Below, in pieces: positions 41,504 through 49,959 of a stretch of 64,000 bases of DNA; within the stretch, counting starts at the first letter, position 1, and each line of letters starts with the position of its first letter. The DNA is from Pseudomonadota bacterium (GTDB lineage: Bacteria > Pseudomonadota > Gammaproteobacteria > Steroidobacterales > Steroidobacteraceae). The stretch covers positions 1 through 64,000 of the forward strand of contig JAEZFW010000066.1 of assembly GCA_023417315.1 (NCBI GenBank). The letters are read 5' to 3'. A program made the translations under genes and the position numbers. The notes beneath the pieces are model-generated. The model was given only the letters and a program-made list of their open reading frames with translations, ran no database searches and had not been told where the DNA came from.

Positions 41504-41565
41504 CCGAAACGGGGTACTGGGGCAACAAAAAAAATCGTTGCGCGATCAAGTACCCCATTTCGGTC
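41504..41565. promoter_or_regulatory. 62-bp palindrome in the receptor/ECF sigma divergent spacer
   Basis: ACCGAAACGGGGTACT (41504-41519) and its near-perfect reverse complement AGTACCCCATTTCGGT (41550-41565, one mismatch) flank a second inner pair GCAAC/GTTGC around an A-run. It lies midway between two divergent starts, so it could be an operator, a cruciform or part of an RNA leader. Confidence 0.7.
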
Positions 41566-41617
41566 TCACCGACCATCATACTCATCAGGAGACCAGCGCG
41601 GATGGGGAACCCGTCGG

Positions 41618-42157
41618 GTGGCCAAGGGCGAATCGAAAACGAGCGGACGGCAGGACACTCTTGCAGGGGAGGCGTGTGAGCTCTATCACGCCGATCTGCA
41701 TCGGTTCCTCATGCGCCGCCTGCAAAGTACTCAGCAGGCGCAGGATCTCGCTCAGGAAGCTTACTTGCGTCTGTTGCGCGTCGAGCGTGGCAGCTTGGTC
41801 CGTAAGCCCCGTGCGTACTTGTATCGCATTGCGACCCATCTCGTTTACGAGTTCCGCTTGCGCCAGCAGCGCGAGCCAGTGACGTTCGATTCCGACGTGC
41901 TCGATGAAGCTGCTGAGGTGGTTGAGGACTCCCCGGAGCTCCACGACGAGCGGCTCGCTAATGAGCAGCGCATCGCGGCACTCCTCGAGCGGCTACCGCC
42001 TCTGTATGGCGCAATCCTTCTGCTTCGCAAGCGGGATGGTCTTTCCTACGAAGAGATCGCGCAGCAACTCGAGATCTCGGTGCACACGGTGAAGAAGTAT
42101 TTGGCGCGTGCCGTGGCGATGTGCCGCGACGCAACGAACAGCAAGAGTCGCGGGTAA
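41618..42157 (+). CDS. FecI-type ECF sigma factor
   Basis: The 179-residue protein has sigma region 2 (YHADLHRFLMRRLQSTQQAQDLAQEAYLRLL) and region 4 (LPPLYGAILLLRKRDGLSYEEIAQQLEISVHTVKKYLARAV). It belongs to the FecI-like group, controlled from the outer membrane through FecR. The GTG at 41618 gives a normal length; the frame upstream is open but extends through the palindrome. It overlaps the FecR-like gene by 37 bases. Its likely targets are the receptor genes on both sides. Confidence 0.9.
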   Translation: MAKGESKTSGRQDTLAGEACELYHADLHRFLMRRLQSTQQAQDLAQEAYLRLLRVERGSLVRKPRAYLYRIATHLVYEFRLRQQREPVTFDSDVLDEAAEVVEDSPELHDERLANEQRIAALLERLPPLYGAILLLRKRDGLSYEEIAQQLEISVHTVKKYLARAVAMCRDATNSKSRG

Positions 42158-43185
42158 ACTTTGTGAGGAGCTCACAGCACAACTCGACCGATCGACGCAT
42201 CGCAGAAGAAGCGGCGCAATGGTTGATCGAGCTCGAAGACTCATCGATTGCGGATCTGAGCGGCTTTAGCGACTGGCTCACCGCATCTCCACGCCATATC
42301 GAGGAGTTTCTGTTCGCTTCTGCGCTCTGGAGCTCGTTTGACAGGCTGGATGAGCAGCGTCGGATCGACGTGGAACAGCTTCTCGCTCGCGCCCGCGCCA
42401 ACGTACAACCCATCGAGCTCAAGACGCAGCATGCAGCCATGCGCGTCCGCCCGCCTCGCGGCCTTACGCGACTACTCGCATCGGTCGTGCTCGCCGTCCT
42501 CGTCGCGGTGGGAGTGTGGACCGGCATCGATCGCCACGGCACGACGTACAGCACCGGCGTCGGCGAGCAGCGCATCGTGAAACTGACAGACGGCTCGATC
42601 GTAACGCTCAACACGCTCTCACGAGCCACGGTGCGATTCGCGGCCGACGCGCGGGAGGTCGAGCTCTCCGAAGGAGAGGCGTTGTTCGATGTGGAGCACG
42701 ACCCCGATCGACCTTTCCGTGTGAAAGCAGGGCCCGCAGTCGTTGAGGCGATCGGCACACAATTCAACGTGCATCGGCGTGAAGCAACGACGGTTTCCGT
42801 CGTTGAAGGCGCGGTCGAAGTGGCGCTCATGGAAAGCGGCTCGTCCACCGAAGACAGCCGGAACGTTCGCTTATCAGCAGGCGAGCAGCTCGACATTGCT
42901 CTAAGCGGCACGCTCGGTCCGCAAAGGGCTGCGGATATCGATCGCGTCATCGCTTGGCGCGAGCGGCGCCTCATTTTTCGCGACGAGCCGCTTGGGCAGA
43001 TCGCAAGCGAGTTCAACCGCTACAACAAGCAGCCGCTCATCGTGGAAGGCCCAGCGACGCGCTCACGTCGCATCACGGGCGTGTTCCAAGCCGACGATCC
43101 GGGGGCGTTGATTGCATTCCTCGAGCGTGATGCCGATCTATCGGTGCAGATTCGCGACGACAGAATCGTGATCAACGGGCCTTGA
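42121..43185 (+). CDS. FecR-family anti-sigma/signal transducer
   Basis: The 354-residue inner-membrane protein has an N-terminal DUF4880 region (EEAAQWLIELEDSSIADLSGFSDWL), one transmembrane helix (LLASVVLAVLVAVGVWTG, about residues 115-133), a periplasmic FecR domain (YSTGVGEQRIVKLTDGSIVTLN) and a C-terminal segment around IFRDEPLGQIASEFNRYNKQP that resembles the STN-contacting part of FecR. It would hold the sigma factor and pass on a signal from an STN-bearing receptor. The GTG start lies inside the sigma gene. Confidence 0.92.
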   Translation: MPRRNEQQESRVNFVRSSQHNSTDRRIAEEAAQWLIELEDSSIADLSGFSDWLTASPRHIEEFLFASALWSSFDRLDEQRRIDVEQLLARARANVQPIELKTQHAAMRVRPPRGLTRLLASVVLAVLVAVGVWTGIDRHGTTYSTGVGEQRIVKLTDGSIVTLNTLSRATVRFAADAREVELSEGEALFDVEHDPDRPFRVKAGPAVVEAIGTQFNVHRREATTVSVVEGAVEVALMESGSSTEDSRNVRLSAGEQLDIALSGTLGPQRAADIDRVIAWRERRLIFRDEPLGQIASEFNRYNKQPLIVEGPATRSRRITGVFQADDPGALIAFLERDADLSVQIRDDRIVINGP

Positions 43186-43281
43186 CTGCAGGAGCGCGCG
43201 GCCGCCAAGGCGCGCCACTGCTCGCAGGGTCATGCATTCACAACACACACAACTTCAATATCGACAGGTAAGGGGGAGTAT

Positions 43282-45642
43282 ATGACTCATCGATTCTGGA
43301 CTGGGCGCGCGCGCGCTTCGATCGCGGCGCCGAGCCTCGCACTTTGGACCACATATCTATGTGGCGCCGCCGCTGTGACCCTTCCCATGACGTCGGCCCA
43401 CGCGGCCGAGATCACCACGGCACTGGAGGAAATCATCGTCACCGCTCGCAAGCGCGAGGAATCGTTGCAAGACACACCGATTGCGATCTCCGCATTCACG
43501 GCCGACGCCCTCGAGCGCCAACAGATCGTGAGCACTGAGGACCTGGATCAAGTTGCGCCGAACCTGCAGTTTGCGAGCTACGGTCCGCTGACCGGCAACA
43601 ATGCGGCGGCGCAGGTCTATATCCGCGGCATCGGTCAGAGCGACGGCTCATCGGGTGTGGATCCCGGAGTCGGGCTCTACATCGATGATGTCTACATGGG
43701 TCGCTCCGTCGGCGGTGCGATGGACTTCCGCGACATCGCCGGCGTGCAAGTCCTCCGCGGCCCGCAAGGGACGCTGTTCGGTCGCAATACGATCGGTGGC
43801 GCTGTTCTGCTGACGACGACGCCGCCGGGGGATGAGTTCGGCGGCTCGATTCGAGTAGGTGTGGGCGAGGACAACCTTCGAGAGATGTTCGGTGCGCTCG
43901 ACCTGCCGATCTCCGACACGCTGGGTGCGCGACTATCCGCGGGCATGAGGCAGCGGGACGGCTACGTGCGTCGCGTCGTCGACGGTCTCGACCTCGGCGA
44001 TGAAGACACATACACGTTCCAAGGGACGCTGCGGTGGGAGCCGTCGGATGCTTTCACGTTGACGTTACGCGGTGACTACACGAAGGAGGACGAGAACGGT
44101 TCGCCCTTCGTATTCGAGGCGATCAATGGATCTCAGGCTTTTCCCGCGGCGATCAGCCGCAACGCCGGCTGCCCAGGCGCGACGTTCCCGCCCCCATCAG
44201 TGCCTCAAGGTGTCGTGGATCAGCGCTGCGCCAACAATGCGACCTGGTCTCTCGGCCACTTCACCAATGGCGGAAACGCCAAAGCTGAGAGCAACCTCGA
44301 GAACTGGGGCGTTTCGGCAGTCGCCGAATGGACTGTCAGCGACACGCTAACATTCAAGTCGATCAGCGCGTATCGCGAGCTCGAATGGCACGGTAGCCGT
44401 GATGCCGACAATACGGCGCTGCTGGTCCTGCACACGGACTACAGCAGCGATGGCGACCAAATGAGTCAGGAGTTTCAGGCGCTGTTCGATCTCGATCGCG
44501 TCCAAGGCGTGGCCGGGGTCTTCTACTTCGAGGAGAGCATCGAGGACTTCCTGCTCGTGCCATTCGCAGCGCCCCCGCCGCTCGTCGCTTCGGGCGCGAT
44601 TCCGGGCTCGATGGATTATCAGCTCGCGCAGATCGACAACGATAACTGGGCCGCCTTCACGCAGTGGACCTTCGATGTTACCGATGCGCTCAGCCTGACG
44701 GCGGGCGTTCGCTATACCGAAGAGACGAAAGGGATCGACATCATCTCGTTCACGTTGACGCCGCTCACCGCACCGATTGTGATTCCAACGTCATACAACA
44801 CACCTGGCGTGCCGGGGCCCGGACTCAACATCCTGCGGCAGCCCTTCGAGAATAAGTACGACTCGACCACCGGTTCGGCGAGCCTGCAATACCGCTTCTC
44901 GGATTCCTTCATGACTTACGTGAGCTGGTCTGAAGGTTTCAAGAGCGGCGGCTTCAATCAGCGCTACAACAATGCACCTCCAGGCAATGTGCCCGTCGCG
45001 TTTGCGGAGGAACGGGCAGAGACGTACGAAATCGGCTTCAAGTCGCAGTTGCGGGATGACTTCCGTCTCAACGCCGCGATTTTCCGCACGAGCTACGACG
45101 ACATGCAGCTCACGTACCGCCTTGGTGTCGTACCGCTGTTGTTCAATGCCGGCGAGTCGAAGATCGAAGGTGCGGAGCTGGAGTTCACCTTTGCTCCGGG
45201 TGCGTTGATCATCGAAGGCAGCCTTGGCTATCTCGATAACGAGTTCGAGGAGATTGCGGTTGTGCCGGGCACCACGCAAACCGTCGGGCCGAGCAATCGG
45301 CTGCCATTCACGCCCGAATGGCAAGGCAACGTCGGAATCGGATACGAGTTCATGTTCGGTGCGGGTTCGCTCACCCCACGAGTGAACGTGTCGTACACTG
45401 ACGAGCAGTTCTTCGATGCGGCGAACTCGATCGAGGTCGCTCAACTCGATGCCGTGACGGTCGTCAACGCGTCGCTCACGCTGGCGCTGTCGGACTGGCG
45501 TTTCAGGGCAGGCGTCAACAATCTCAGTGATGAGGACTATCGAGTCGCCGGCAATTCGTCGCTGAGCACCTCAGCCGGCTATGCCGAAGCCATCTACGCG
45601 CGCCCGCGTAACTGGTTCGTGTCGGCAGAATACAAATTCTAA
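43282..45642 (+). CDS. TonB-dependent receptor without STN domain
   Basis: The 786-residue receptor follows the sigma/FecR pair. It has a signal peptide (to about SAHAAE), a TonB box (LEEIIVTARKREESLQDTPIAISAF), a plug (VYIRGIGQSDGSSGVDPGVGLYIDDVYMGRS; LRGPQGTLFGRNTIGGAV) and a barrel ending FVSAEYKF. It lacks an STN domain, so it transports but does not itself signal. It is closely similar in plug sequence to the divergent STN receptor. A GGGGGAG box precedes the ATG. The ligand is unknown. Confidence 0.94.
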   Translation: MTHRFWTGRARASIAAPSLALWTTYLCGAAAVTLPMTSAHAAEITTALEEIIVTARKREESLQDTPIAISAFTADALERQQIVSTEDLDQVAPNLQFASYGPLTGNNAAAQVYIRGIGQSDGSSGVDPGVGLYIDDVYMGRSVGGAMDFRDIAGVQVLRGPQGTLFGRNTIGGAVLLTTTPPGDEFGGSIRVGVGEDNLREMFGALDLPISDTLGARLSAGMRQRDGYVRRVVDGLDLGDEDTYTFQGTLRWEPSDAFTLTLRGDYTKEDENGSPFVFEAINGSQAFPAAISRNAGCPGATFPPPSVPQGVVDQRCANNATWSLGHFTNGGNAKAESNLENWGVSAVAEWTVSDTLTFKSISAYRELEWHGSRDADNTALLVLHTDYSSDGDQMSQEFQALFDLDRVQGVAGVFYFEESIEDFLLVPFAAPPPLVASGAIPGSMDYQLAQIDNDNWAAFTQWTFDVTDALSLTAGVRYTEETKGIDIISFTLTPLTAPIVIPTSYNTPGVPGPGLNILRQPFENKYDSTTGSASLQYRFSDSFMTYVSWSEGFKSGGFNQRYNNAPPGNVPVAFAEERAETYEIGFKSQLRDDFRLNAAIFRTSYDDMQLTYRLGVVPLLFNAGESKIEGAELEFTFAPGALIIEGSLGYLDNEFEEIAVVPGTTQTVGPSNRLPFTPEWQGNVGIGYEFMFGAGSLTPRVNVSYTDEQFFDAANSIEVAQLDAVTVVNASLTLALSDWRFRAGVNNLSDEDYRVAGNSSLSTSAGYAEAIYARPRNWFVSAEYKF

Positions 45643-45658
45643 AGAGGTGTACTGGCAG

Positions 45659-45686
45659 CTCGCCGGGTGGATGCCCGCCCGGCGAG
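45659..45686. terminator. 9-bp hairpin between converging receptor and lysR genes
   Basis: CTCGCCGGG and CCCGGCGAG form a perfect stem with a 10-base loop. It lies between the receptor stop and the lysR stop and may serve both strands. No T-run follows. Confidence 0.6.
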
Positions 45687-45731
45687 TGCTGCGAGGCCGA
45701 GGGGTCCGCCGGAAAGACTCCTCAAAGGCAG

Positions 45732-46940
45732 CTAACGTTCGTCTGCCCGTGCTCGCTCACGGATCAGATCGAGCAGGCGCATCTGGGCACGCGTCGGTTG
45801 CCAATTCCGTCGCATGGTAAGCCCAATCGCGCGAACGACACGACCTTGCGGATGCGGCAGCGCTACGAGCATTCCCGCGCGCAGCTCGTAGTGAATCTGA
45901 TGCACTGAAGACAACATCATGCAGTCGCTCTCGAGCAAAAAGGCGCGAGCGGCGATCAACGAGTTGCACTGAACTGGGTAGGCTGGCGCGGCAACGCCTG
46001 CTGCCGCGAAGAGCTCATCGAACTGAGCGCGCAGCGGGGACGTCAGTCGCGGTGCGATCCACGGATACCGCGCCAGGTCCGCAGGGCGCAGATGCTTGCG
46101 CGTCGCGAGCGGATGCCCGGCTCTGACCACGATCGAAAGCGGATCATCGAACAGATGTTCCTGCTGCACGTCGGCGGCGACGCGCGCCGGTCGCAGCGCG
46201 CCGATGAGGAAGTCGGCTTCGCCGGCCTGCAACGCGGCGAACAGATGCTCGTAGGTGCCTTCCATGATCGACACCGAGTGGTCTGGGTGTCCGCGCACGA
46301 ACGCGATCAGCGCACTCGGTATGATGAAGCTGCGCGCGAGCGGCATCGCGCCGATCACTGTCACGCCCGAGGTCCCGCCGCTCAGCGCATCGACGTCAGC
46401 GCGAGCCTGCAGCAACTCGCCGAACACGAGACGCACACGGCGTGCGAACGTCTCGGCATCGCGTGTCGGGCGCACGCCGAAACTGGTCTTCTCGAATAGA
46501 GGCAACTCGAGCGTGCGCTCGAGTGTGCGCGCCGCGCGGTGCAGCGTCGGTGCAGCGATGCCGCTGGCGCGCGCCGCGCGCGTGAACTCCTTGTGCTCGG
46601 CGAATGCGGCCAGCGCCGTCAGTTGGGCGCTGCTCAGTCGCCACACAATCCGCTGAATTCCGTTTGTGGGTTGATCTCGTCGCCGCAGCAGGTCGGACAA
46701 TGCTTCTTGCAACTGAGCGATTGCACGCGCGATGCGCTCGAGTGCAATCTCTCCTGCGGGCGTCAGCGTCACGCCGGCGCTGCGCCGTACAAACAGTTGC
46801 GTGGCGAAGAAGTCCTCCATGCTGGCCACCGCCTGCGTCACCGCGGGCTGACTCAGATGGACTTGGCGCGCGGCCGCACTGATGCTGCCGAGCTGCGCCA
46901 CTACGTGGCACACGTAGATGTGGCGCAGATTGGGAGTCAA
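45732..46940 (-). CDS. LysR-type regulator with two N-terminal winged helices
   Basis: The 402-residue protein is about 100 residues longer than a normal LysR regulator. Residues 4-63 form a standard HTH (LGSISAAARQVHLSQPAVTQAVASMEDFF), and residues 102-160 form a second one (HKEFTRAARASGIAAPTLHRAARTLERTL, then LPLFEKTSFGVRPT). The effector-binding domain follows from ~residue 190. It probably controls the neighbouring aromatic ester genes, but that is inferred from position and from a shared operator-like box. A T-N11-A box lies 36 bases above its ATG, fitting autoregulation. Confidence 0.9.
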   Translation of the reverse strand: MTPNLRHIYVCHVVAQLGSISAAARQVHLSQPAVTQAVASMEDFFATQLFVRRSAGVTLTPAGEIALERIARAIAQLQEALSDLLRRRDQPTNGIQRIVWRLSSAQLTALAAFAEHKEFTRAARASGIAAPTLHRAARTLERTLELPLFEKTSFGVRPTRDAETFARRVRLVFGELLQARADVDALSGGTSGVTVIGAMPLARSFIIPSALIAFVRGHPDHSVSIMEGTYEHLFAALQAGEADFLIGALRPARVAADVQQEHLFDDPLSIVVRAGHPLATRKHLRPADLARYPWIAPRLTSPLRAQFDELFAAAGVAAPAYPVQCNSLIAARAFLLESDCMMLSSVHQIHYELRAGMLVALPHPQGRVVRAIGLTMRRNWQPTRAQMRLLDLIRERARADER

Positions 46941-46975
46941 GGTGGCGCTCTCTTACGGGACCTCGCCTATCTCTA

Positions 46976-46991
46976 TAGCAATTCCTTATGG
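46976..46991. promoter_or_regulatory. LysR-type box upstream of the lysR gene
   Basis: TAGCAATTCCTTATGG (T-N11-A within its first 13 bases) matches 14 of 16 positions of the box before ligK. It lies between the receptor gene and the lysR start. Confidence 0.45.
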
Positions 46992-47070
46992 GCTGATGCA
47001 AACGGCGCCGCACCTGCAGAGACAGGCGCAGTGCCATCGATGAAGTCCCTTGAGATCGGCGCGATGCTCG

Positions 47071-49731
47071 CTACCAAGACTTGCGCAGACTCACTGCAAT
47101 CAGGCGACCCAGAGGGCTCGCCGATTGAGGATCGTAACTGCCTGCAATGTTCACGAACGGCGGCTCTTCGTCCGCAACATTCTGAACGTCGAGGGCGACC
47201 GAGAGGCCATCCGAGAACACTCCGAGGTCATAGCCCACGTGCACATCGACGGTCGTGTAGGAATCGATGCTGCGCACCGGCGTGACGCCCGTCTGCTCGT
47301 AGTCGCCTGTGTAGTTCACGAACGCGAGTGCGCTCAGCGATTCCCCGCGCCAACCGATCTCACCGCGTGCACGGAAGCTTTGCGGGAAGTTGAGCGTATT
47401 CAATACATCCACTTCCGGTGCGCCTGGGGCAGCCGCGGTCGTGAGATCCGTGAAGTACGTGGCGTTAAGGGCAACAGTCAGTTGGCCCGATCCGACTGAC
47501 CACGCGTTGCTGACCGCCGCGTCGATTCCTTTCGCGATCGTTTGACCGAGATTCTGTCGACGGCCGTCCTGGATGTAAGTGACCAGTGCAGCGTTGATGG
47601 GCGAGTTGATCGGCAAGCCCGAGGCGAGCAGGTCGTTGACCTGTTGCGGCGTGGGATCGAGCGTTCGATAGGGTGCATAGATCGGATTTGTCAAAAGGCC
47701 AGCGGTGCCGCGCAACGCGAGAATCTGATTTTCGTAATCGATATCGAAGTACGTGAGCGATGCTCGCAGGTCTGGGAGCGCATTAGGCGTAATCTCGATC
47801 CCCGCCGACCAGGTCGTCGCTTCCTCCGCCTTCACGTCGGGGTTGCCGCCTGCGATGCCGATGCCGAAGCACGTCGCAGCCGGCGCACGATGCGCGCAGG
47901 GAAGGGTATCGCCATACAGCCCGTACCCGCCCGAACGTGGATCGTTCTCGGCAAGGCCCGGTGCGCGGAACGAAGTGCCCCAGCTTCCGCGCAGCGAGAT
48001 CGAAGAAGACGGACGCCAGTTCAATCCGACTTTCGGATTGAAGGTGTCGCCGAAGTCGCTGTACTCCTCGTACCGTCCGGCAATCGACAGATCGAGATGG
48101 TGCCCACCCTCCTGGCCGATGATGGGCACAAATGCTTCTGCGAATACCGCCGTCACATCGCGAGAGATATCGCTCGGGACCAACACCGGTGCGACAGTTG
48201 AACCGGACTTCAGCAGGCCTCCGAGACTCTCCTCGCGATACTCCGCGCCAACCGCGAGGCGCACTTCACCGCTCCCTAACGTGAACAGGCCGCCATCCGC
48301 CTGCACGCCGACGACACTCAGCTCAGTGTCGCCTTGGATGACGAACTGACCATTGCGAATTGCGGCGACGGTGGCGGGATTCGAGATGCCGCCAGGCCCG
48401 AAGGGATTGAATGCCTGGCTAGGATCGGGATTGGCGAGTGCTGCATTGATGCCACCCGCGGTTGTATTCAAGTTCTGCGTGCGACGCACTTCGTCTTCGC
48501 TGCGCCCATGCGAGACGTAAGCCTCTCCCTCCCAATCGCCACCAAGACCGAAGCGCGCGCCCAGCACCGCTTGCCACGACTGTGCCTCGCCGGGGTTCTC
48601 AGGCAATCCGCCATCGTTTGCGAAGTCGTACTGCACAGTGATGGGTCCTGTCCCGCCCGTCGGGTTCACGTAGAACGGATTCGCAGTCGTTACGTTGAGG
48701 TTCGATGTGACCTGTGAGTCGCGCAACGAGAAGGTCCGACGCGAGAAGAAGCCTTCTGCGAACAGCGAGACCGAGTCACTCAGTTCCTGTTCGACCGAGA
48801 GAAAACCATTCGTACGTTCCAGATCCGGGATGATGTCTCCACGCTTCAGGTTGTCGCACAGGTTTCGCGTGTTCGCGGTGAACGATGCCGGAGTGAGATT
48901 CGTGCCGTTCGAGCTCGCCGGAATCGCATAAGGCACGCCACCGACGAGGATCGTGCCCGGTGCGCATTGTTGCGATCGAAAGTCGCTCCCGCCGGCGCTA
49001 CGGAGATCCGAGGTGTAGAAATCGCGATCTGTGCCCTCGAGTGCGCTGTGGTAGGTGTGCTCGATCGCTGCAGTCACGTGACCGGATTGCCAGCTAAAGC
49101 CTCCGATCTGCCCGACCGACCAGTCGTGGTAGCCATCCGCGGCGCCGTATCGTGCGGATGTTTCCGCACCTTCGAACGAGCGGCGGGGCACGAGATTGAC
49201 GACACCGGTGATCGCATCGGAGCCATAGATGGCCGAGCCTCCATCCGCTACGACTTCGAGACGCTCGACAGCTATCGTCGGGATCACCGATGCGTCAGTG
49301 AACTGACCTTGCGTGCCTGCAGGCGGCATGCGCCGCCCGCCGAGCAACAGCAACGTCGCGTTCGAGCCGATGCCGCGCAGGTTCACTGCAATTCCGCGCG
49401 TGACGTTCGCTGCGCCGTTCTGTGCGCTGGATCCGGTCTCGGAAGCACCGAGACCGACGATCTGAGGAAGGCGTCTGATCAGATCGCCGGTGCTCGGTGC
49501 GCCGGTCTCCACGATCACTTCGCGATCGAGTGCGATGACATTCGAGCCGGTCGGCTCGACGCCACGGATGCGACTGCCGGTGATGATGACCTCGGTCGGT
49601 TCCTCGGCACCTTGTGTTTGGCTCATCGCGCCAGGCGCAAGCGCGAGCGCGCTCGTCCCCAACGCGGCGGCGATGCTCAAGCGCAGGGCGAGAGAGCGGG
49701 TGATCTGAGCGGGACCTCGACTGGCGTTCAT
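47071..49731 (-). CDS. TonB-dependent receptor upstream of the tannase operon
   Basis: The 886-residue receptor has a signal peptide (to about APGAMSQTQ), a TonB box region (TEVIITGSRIRGVEPTGSN), a plug with VNLRGIGSNATLLLLGGRRMPPAG and SAIYGSDAITGVVNLV, and a long barrel ending RLIAVSLRKSW. It belongs to a different subfamily from the other two receptors, one often found with catabolic genes. It is divergent from the tannase gene and lies upstream of lysR on the same strand. It may import an aromatic ester or conjugate. No STN domain is present. Confidence 0.93.
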   Translation of the reverse strand: MNASRGPAQITRSLALRLSIAAALGTSALALAPGAMSQTQGAEEPTEVIITGSRIRGVEPTGSNVIALDREVIVETGAPSTGDLIRRLPQIVGLGASETGSSAQNGAANVTRGIAVNLRGIGSNATLLLLGGRRMPPAGTQGQFTDASVIPTIAVERLEVVADGGSAIYGSDAITGVVNLVPRRSFEGAETSARYGAADGYHDWSVGQIGGFSWQSGHVTAAIEHTYHSALEGTDRDFYTSDLRSAGGSDFRSQQCAPGTILVGGVPYAIPASSNGTNLTPASFTANTRNLCDNLKRGDIIPDLERTNGFLSVEQELSDSVSLFAEGFFSRRTFSLRDSQVTSNLNVTTANPFYVNPTGGTGPITVQYDFANDGGLPENPGEAQSWQAVLGARFGLGGDWEGEAYVSHGRSEDEVRRTQNLNTTAGGINAALANPDPSQAFNPFGPGGISNPATVAAIRNGQFVIQGDTELSVVGVQADGGLFTLGSGEVRLAVGAEYREESLGGLLKSGSTVAPVLVPSDISRDVTAVFAEAFVPIIGQEGGHHLDLSIAGRYEEYSDFGDTFNPKVGLNWRPSSSISLRGSWGTSFRAPGLAENDPRSGGYGLYGDTLPCAHRAPAATCFGIGIAGGNPDVKAEEATTWSAGIEITPNALPDLRASLTYFDIDYENQILALRGTAGLLTNPIYAPYRTLDPTPQQVNDLLASGLPINSPINAALVTYIQDGRRQNLGQTIAKGIDAAVSNAWSVGSGQLTVALNATYFTDLTTAAAPGAPEVDVLNTLNFPQSFRARGEIGWRGESLSALAFVNYTGDYEQTGVTPVRSIDSYTTVDVHVGYDLGVFSDGLSVALDVQNVADEEPPFVNIAGSYDPQSASPLGRLIAVSLRKSW

Positions 49732-49770
49732 CTTTATCCCCTTTGTCGTGATACCGCAGTAGCGGCATGC

Positions 49771-49786
49771 TGTGAATAGTTTGCTA
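49771..49786. promoter_or_regulatory. LysR-type box in the receptor/tannase divergent spacer
   Basis: The plus strand reads TGTGAATAGTTTGCTA here, sharing the TTTGCTA core and several A positions with the other two boxes, and contains the perfect dyad ATAG-TTTG-CTAT (49776-49787). It is the weakest of the three by sequence match. Confidence 0.35.
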
Positions 49787-49959
49787 TATCAACAATACGC
49801 CGACTCACCTGAGCGCGGAAGATGGGGGCGCCTGTTCTTGACTTGTCGTACCTGCGAGCCGAAGAATGCGGCCGCGATTCGATGGTTTGTTACGCGAACC
49901 ATACGAGCTGCTTATGAGGCCGACACGCCGCTGATATGACAACGATGCGAGGGGGTTCG

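Noticed and set aside
41958..43016. 352-codon open frame antisense to the FecR gene
   Set aside because: Serine- and arginine-rich shadow of a clear FecR gene; no ribosome binding site or family match.
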